From Cyrtodaria siliqua (lineage: Eukaryota > Mollusca > Bivalvia > Adapedonta > Hiatellidae), in assembly GCA_037043455.1 (NCBI GenBank), contig JAWPHD010003072.1, forward strand, positions 62,001 to 126,000: a DNA stretch of 64,000 nt, given 5' to 3'. Positions 61,101 to 64,000 of the stretch are shown here, piece by piece. Below the pieces are notes generated by a model that was given only the letters and a program-made list of their open reading frames with translations, had not been told where the DNA came from and ran no database searches. Made by a program: the position numbers and the translations under genes. Positions within the stretch are counted from its first letter, which is position 1, and each line of letters starts with the position of its first letter.

Positions 61101-62281
61101 TTTGATAATATGTTTTGTTAACACTATGTTTTAAAAGGTGACTATTTCAAAGATGATTCTTTTTTAGACAAAACAAATTAAAAAATACTACAATGTATTT
61201 TAAATTGAACTAAGATTATTTCAGTTATGGAGGCACTGGGTGAGAGTTTTTCATCAGTTCATCAGATATTTTAACATTATTGATAGTGTATCATTGCCGA
61301 TGGACGTTGCAAAGTTTTCATCTCTTATTTTAGTTGAATATGTTTTAGGGACAATGTCCGTAACTTTTACTTATAAAACACACACTACTTATGTTCGCAA
61401 ACATTACACACCAAACATTATTGAATATTTACTAATTAAAAGCAAGATTGTTTGACGGAATTCAATCGCGGTACAAAAAAAAGAGAAACCGCTTCGGCCG
61501 TTTGAACTCGCAGCCCAAACTAAAATTACACTCGCGGTAATAATAGTGAGCGTGAGCGTAAAGTTAGTCGACATCGCTCCTGACTGAGCTAACCGGTCTA
61601 TACATATAACGCAGGGGTGTCATTAAGAGACAGTAGGCGGGGATTTCCCTCTGATACTTTGACTGGTCTACCCGGCTACTATGAATACTTTTAATAGTAT
61701 TTTATACAAGTATCGATCAAAATACCCGGCTGCTCTACTCTGCGGGCTGCTTACTTGAAAAGTTAGTGACACCCCTGATAACGCAGTACACACTATGCGC
61801 TAATGGTAGTCACGTGATCGCAGAACAGTTAAATATGGTGGGTCCCACTTTATTTACAAATAATAACTAAAGCTTCTTTTTTTAAAAACTCACGAATGTA
61901 TTACTACAGACTTCTTAGGGTCTATGCTCATGTTTTCATGTATACATTTTACTGAATGAATAAAAGTCAGACGGTTATTTGGTTATGGTCAATATCTGCT
62001 TACTTACGGACAGTGTCCCTTTAAACACAATGTATATTGTACTGTTCCCCAAAAGCTTAGAGTAATTACATACTCAGTTGTTAGTAATATTTTAATGCTA
62101 TGATAATTACAAAGATGTATCTGCTTTTTCTACGCACAGTCAGTAACAAAGCAAGTTCTTCGGAAAATACCGACCGTGGCAGCCACAACTATGTCACCGA
62201 TCAACTTGACAACCGTTGTCATGACAACACTAGCAACGAATATAACAACGGCCGATATCAATGACACAGCTTCACCACCAG
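45694..62281 (+). CDS. Excitatory amino acid transporter, SLC1 family (5' part; gene span)
   Basis: Na+-coupled glutamate/aspartate transporter of the plasma membrane. Three exons are in the window (45694-46175, 49650-49692, 62140-62281); phases match (2, 0, then 1) and the gene leaves the window. Exon 1 has the cytoplasmic N-terminus, TM1 (VLLLCLILSLILGIGIGAAL), the EAAT signature in TM2 (LRFPGDLLMNMLKFLIVPLI then MSSLISGMSALD) and TM3 (YYLTTTFAAVILGIVLTVSI then QPGK). Exon 2 carries the conserved LIRQCFPDNIVEICFKK. Exon 3 is the variable extracellular loop with NLT, NIT and NDT glycosylation sequons. An in-frame TGA at 45655-45657 and a good start context (A at -3, G at +4) fix the start. 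The catalytic hairpins and TM7-8 lie beyond the edge, so the subtype (EAAT1-5) is not assigned. Introns hold a SINE, a LINE and a 4.3-kb transposon. Confidence 0.88.
46833..46907. repeat. Inverted repeat
   Basis: atggtctactcaattttaca cgcgcgtag pairs with ctacgcacgtgtaaaattta gtagaccat around a short loop. Possible foldback MITE within EAAT intron 1. Confidence 0.72.
46980..47255 (+). repeat. Tandem duplication, 184-bp period
   Basis: acccacttaaaaactacagc and tatttcaatatgtcctttat, then ttgcaatcatcga, recur from 47165 with few changes, followed in both copies by taccctgtac/aaaa and gaacatgatt-like segments. Confidence 0.82.
47260..48580. other. EAAT intron 1 stretch without recognised features
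   Basis: AT-rich, no supported exon. A minus-strand open frame at 47255-47473 has no recognised family. 60960-61610, 61784-62139 and 62843-63350 are similarly empty. Confidence 0.5.
48585..48780 (+). mobile_element. Degenerate SINE copy
   Basis: ggtgccaccgtgttccttcg, gtgtgttcttagataggcaa and cactttccttggcctcgtcc parallel the SINE at 49165, with many changes and no clear head. Confidence 0.62.
49165..49490 (+). mobile_element. tRNA-derived SINE
   Basis: Head tatggcgcagtcggtagcgc (box A) with ggttcaatcctcc (box B) and gtggtgcca at the tRNA 3' end; body gtgtgttcttgggcaaggca then ctttcccttagccgcgtcc; tail ends in repeated attcaattcaatt. The acceptor stem does not pair, so it is not a functional tRNA. 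Lies 160 bp before EAAT exon 2. Confidence 0.82.
49650..49692 (+). CDS. EAAT exon 2 (43 nt)
   Basis: Acceptor ctattttcag, donor AAG|gtaagc. Joining AG from exon 1 gives R-QCFPDNIVEICFKK, which matches the conserved EAAT stretch N/MFPxNLVxAxFxQ after LDLIR. It lies between a SINE (49165-49490) and the LINE. Confidence 0.88.
49835..50463 (+). pseudogene. LINE ORF1, disrupted
   Basis: An ATG at 49835 opens 32 codons (MSPVVNHLSISTNQTRTIPP..) that end in a stop; the body continues in another frame (from about 49909, ILDLVGIDETPTISTPIKNT ...), has an in-frame TAG at 50284-50286, and then runs Lys/Thr-rich to TGA at 50461-50463. About 210 codons in all, shorter than usual for ORF1 of this group, with no CCHC knuckle seen. 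Basic C-terminus suggests RNA binding. Confidence 0.6.
50460..54290 (+). pseudogene. LINE ORF2: APE endonuclease, reverse transcriptase, RNase H; one stop
   Basis: A single frame of 1,276 codons broken only by a TGA at 52179-52181 (codon 574), inside the RT fingers region. Endonuclease: ISFNAGGL, IQETKF, LSGDFNAHHFAWGS (about residue 150), SDHFPIH (about 224). RT: NSAVGPDKLSYQLFK, FRPISLTS, LDLQAAFD, GTPQGSIISPLLFNI, catalytic QFADDSG (about 697). RNase H: IYTDGSK (991), TAELVAIDRAL, DSLSSL (1055), WCPAHVGI with NEKAD (1099). C-terminal CPNCLVHFTTEHYLLDC. It overlaps the ORF1 stop (GTGA); the first codon is GTG rather than ATG. Domains are complete, so decay appears recent. Confidence 0.9.
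57465..57545 (+). repeat. GCGGACTA-type tandem repeat inside the foldback element
   Basis: gcggactagcggactgcgga repeated about four times; the inverted copy (tccgcagtccgccagtccgc) is at 59598-59630. Confidence 0.8.
57685..57736 (+). repeat. (CTTT)n microsatellite
   Basis: tttctttctttctttc run with one ctc interruption. Confidence 0.9.
57795..57824. repeat. Perfect GC-rich hairpin
   Basis: tacgcccctgct-aggggt-agcaggggcgta: 12-bp perfect arms with a 6-base loop, in otherwise AT-rich sequence. Confidence 0.75.
58603..59016 (+). mobile_element. GGTTTACC-type MITE, copy 2 (5'-truncated)
   Basis: Matches 25050-25450 nearly base for base from aaagtaatccctcctttt to attagtgctttcacac. The left terminus is missing. 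It lies inside the 4.3-kb foldback element. Confidence 0.83.
60454..60958. mobile_element. Foldback-like MITE with AGGGAATG ends
   Basis: agggaatgcaggtaactctg and gagagttct at the left; agaactctcag and gtgttacattccct at the right. Mirrored gaactatgacgtcat and tttagaactatgatgtcat segments are inside. A part-copy of the left arm is at 31758-31830. Confidence 0.65.
61612..61777. mobile_element. 166-bp hAT-like MITE
   Basis: Inverted ends CAGGGGTGTCA/TGACACCCCTG, with ATAACG directly repeated outside both ends (61606-61611, 61778-61783). CAGGG-type ends are usual in hAT elements, though the duplication seen is 6-7 rather than 8 bp. Confidence 0.68.
62140..62281 (+). CDS. EAAT exon 3 (extracellular loop)
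   Basis: Acceptor tacgcacag, donor CAG|gtatgt, 47 codons plus one base. Codes SVTKQVLRKIPTVAATTMSP then a Thr-rich run with sequons NLT, NIT and NDT. This is the poorly conserved loop of the family, so the call rests on phase, splice sites and composition more than on identity. Confidence 0.68.
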
Positions 62282-62354
62282 GTATGTTACAGTGTTTATA
62301 TACTAACACTAATAGGAATACTTTTGACAAAATGTTGTGAGAAAATAGAGTATA

Positions 62355-62842
62355 GGTATTATACCACTAATTATTTTCCCCATAGACACCAATGTTAAAG
62401 TGTCACATATTAATGATTTGCTGCAAATGCAAAAATGCAGCAGTGTAATGTTCATATAGAAAACTAATTTTCCACTTGAAAAATCACCAGAAAAGGTGGG
62501 GTCACAAGACATCAGAGATATAACGTACTCCCTGAAGACATGTAAGAAAGTTCTTGTTTGTTTACTAAACAGGTCAAGTGTACAGCTGTTTTCATTGATT
62601 GACTGTTTTCATTGCTCACAAAGTGTAAGCATAAAGTCGAAATTTCGAAAATGTTCATCAGTGATCCAGTAAAACTAATTAATACGCTTCTAATACATAC
62701 AACCACAAAATCGAATAGAAATGGGCAGTTTTCCCCTACTTATAATGCCCGTTTTCATCAAAAAAGGAGGGATTACTTTTTATTATAGGAACTACATTCG
62801 ACTACACCTCGGAGGCTTACATGTAATTAGTGGTGGTAAACC
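62355..62842 (-). mobile_element. GGTTTACC-type MITE, copy 3 (inverted)
   Basis: Complement of 24991-25460, with both ends present and TATA on both sides. Located 74 bp after EAAT exon 3. Confidence 0.84.
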
Positions 62843-63354
62843 TATACAGTTCTTTCTGATGAACTTTTTTTTCTTGCGAAAAGTTGTCACATTTAACACA
62901 TTACTGGTTACTGTTTTATCATCAGAAAATGATTTGACCGAATGGCTAAGATTGGATTCATTTTGTGGTTTGAGCTAGTCAAAACTAATGATTTATTGAC
63001 CCATAACAATAATTGCAATAATTATTCCTCTTTTACCATGAATTTACTAAACCGTCGTTATAATTACCTTTACTGGCCGAATTCCAACAGAGCTTATAGC
63101 GGAGAAAATACTGATATATTTGGCAAAATAGTTCAAATTGTGATACAAGCATGACAGTTAGCAGAATGATCCTCTAGAGTATCCTGATCATGCTAAGAAC
63201 CTGAGCCATTTCATTTTCACTTTATTTCAAAATGGTCAGGCATTTTCAAAATGGCCGCCAAAATGGCATAAAAGTTCAAAAAATGCTACCATATCAAAGT
63301 ATTATGCAGAAACTGGTAGTAAAATATGGAAGCCCTGGAGGGCCATTTTCACTT

Positions 63355-63430
63355 ATGAGTAACGACTTACGTCTTTTGACTTATGACAAATGACTTATGA
63401 CTTATGACTTACGACTTACGACTAATGACT
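63355..63430 (+). repeat. Heptamer repeat (GACTTAT/GACTTAC)n
   Basis: tgacttatgacttatgactt acgacttacgac with flanking variants, about nine heptamers. Confidence 0.85.
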
Positions 63431-63699
63431 TTTTTGTATAATGCGTTGTTTATATATTGAAAAAGGCTATTATCGTTTCAAACAGTTTCTTAGTCACACT
63501 ATAATCTTATATATCATAAATTATATATATAATAAATTGTATTTAAATATATATGTGATTACAATGATAAGAATGATCCGAATAGACCAAACATTAAAGG
63601 TTTGTTTCGCAAAAAACAGAACGTATTCGGCCGAATTTTTACGTTCAAATAAAAGTATGTATTGTATCAGACATACATAATTACGAAGCTATTCTTTGA

Positions 63700-64000
63700 A
63701 ATCCCTATCACGCCATCAACAGGCACATTTTACAACATATGTTCACTGTTTTAAAACCTACAGACGACGAGGTATATATATATATAACTTACATATTTGA
63801 GAATCCAGACTATCGACATAATATAAACGGCTTTAACCAGCCGGGCAAAACTCCAAAACTGGAGCGCCGAATTTATTTTGCACATATTCAATAACGGGTA
63901 TTTTAAGAACCCATGAATAAACCTCTACTTTTAATCGGCACATTTACTTTATAATATGACCTGAACACATGCAGAGGCGTAGCAAGGTTAAATTTAATGT
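63700..64000 (+). repeat. Dispersed repeat shared with 33265-33560, copy 2 (cut by edge)
   Basis: Ordered blocks acaacatatgttc, gacgaggtatatatatat, ccaaaactggagcgccg and cttttaatcggcacattt, as in copy 1. Confidence 0.72.

Overview
The window is nuclear DNA of an invertebrate animal. It is AT-rich, with intron-split genes (GT-AG borders throughout), SINEs, many short inverted-repeat transposons, a LINE, minisatellites and a long simple satellite. The repeat types (AGGTCA-rich repeats ending in gacggacagacag tracts, tRNA-headed SINEs with a ttgggcaaggcacttt box) and the protein families suggest a lophotrochozoan, most likely a bivalve mollusc. That assignment is from general knowledge, not from a search.

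Two protein-coding genes are supported, both on the + strand and both cut by a window edge. (1) Positions 518-29275 hold the 3' part of a multi-RGS-domain gene resembling RGS22. Sixteen exons have matching splice phases and encode about 923 residues with three RGS boxes and a charged, low-complexity C-terminus; a 27-nt microexon at 21805-21831 is a further candidate. (2) Positions 45694-62281 hold the 5' part of an excitatory amino acid transporter (SLC1 family): a 482-nt first exon with TM1-TM3, a 43-nt exon and a 142-nt exon coding a Thr-rich, N-glycosylatable loop. The rest lies beyond the right edge.

Most other sequence is repetitive. The RGS introns hold a 38-bp minisatellite made of repeated copies of an exon's own 3' splice site (1-518), a second splice-acceptor duplication before another exon (3395-3604), foldback MITEs, a MULE-like MITE with a 9-bp target duplication (11737-12579), a decayed RLE-type retrotransposon tail (12832-14110), AGGTCA-type repeats (14320-15465), nested MITEs (16801-17980) and a G-rich minisatellite (22400-22860). 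Between the genes (29276-45693) lie MITE and SINE copies, 37-bp and 39-bp minisatellites and a 3.8-kb array of a 17-bp repeat (39153-42992). The transporter introns hold a SINE, a nearly complete two-ORF LINE with APE endonuclease, reverse transcriptase and RNase H (about 49.8-55.8 kb), and a 4.3-kb element with long inverted arms and a 5-bp target duplication (55918-60238).

I see no CRISPR array, operon, rRNA or convincing functional tRNA. The most unusual observations are the repeated amplification of 3' splice sites within one gene and the 4.3-kb foldback element with its iterated GTACGGAGT motif.
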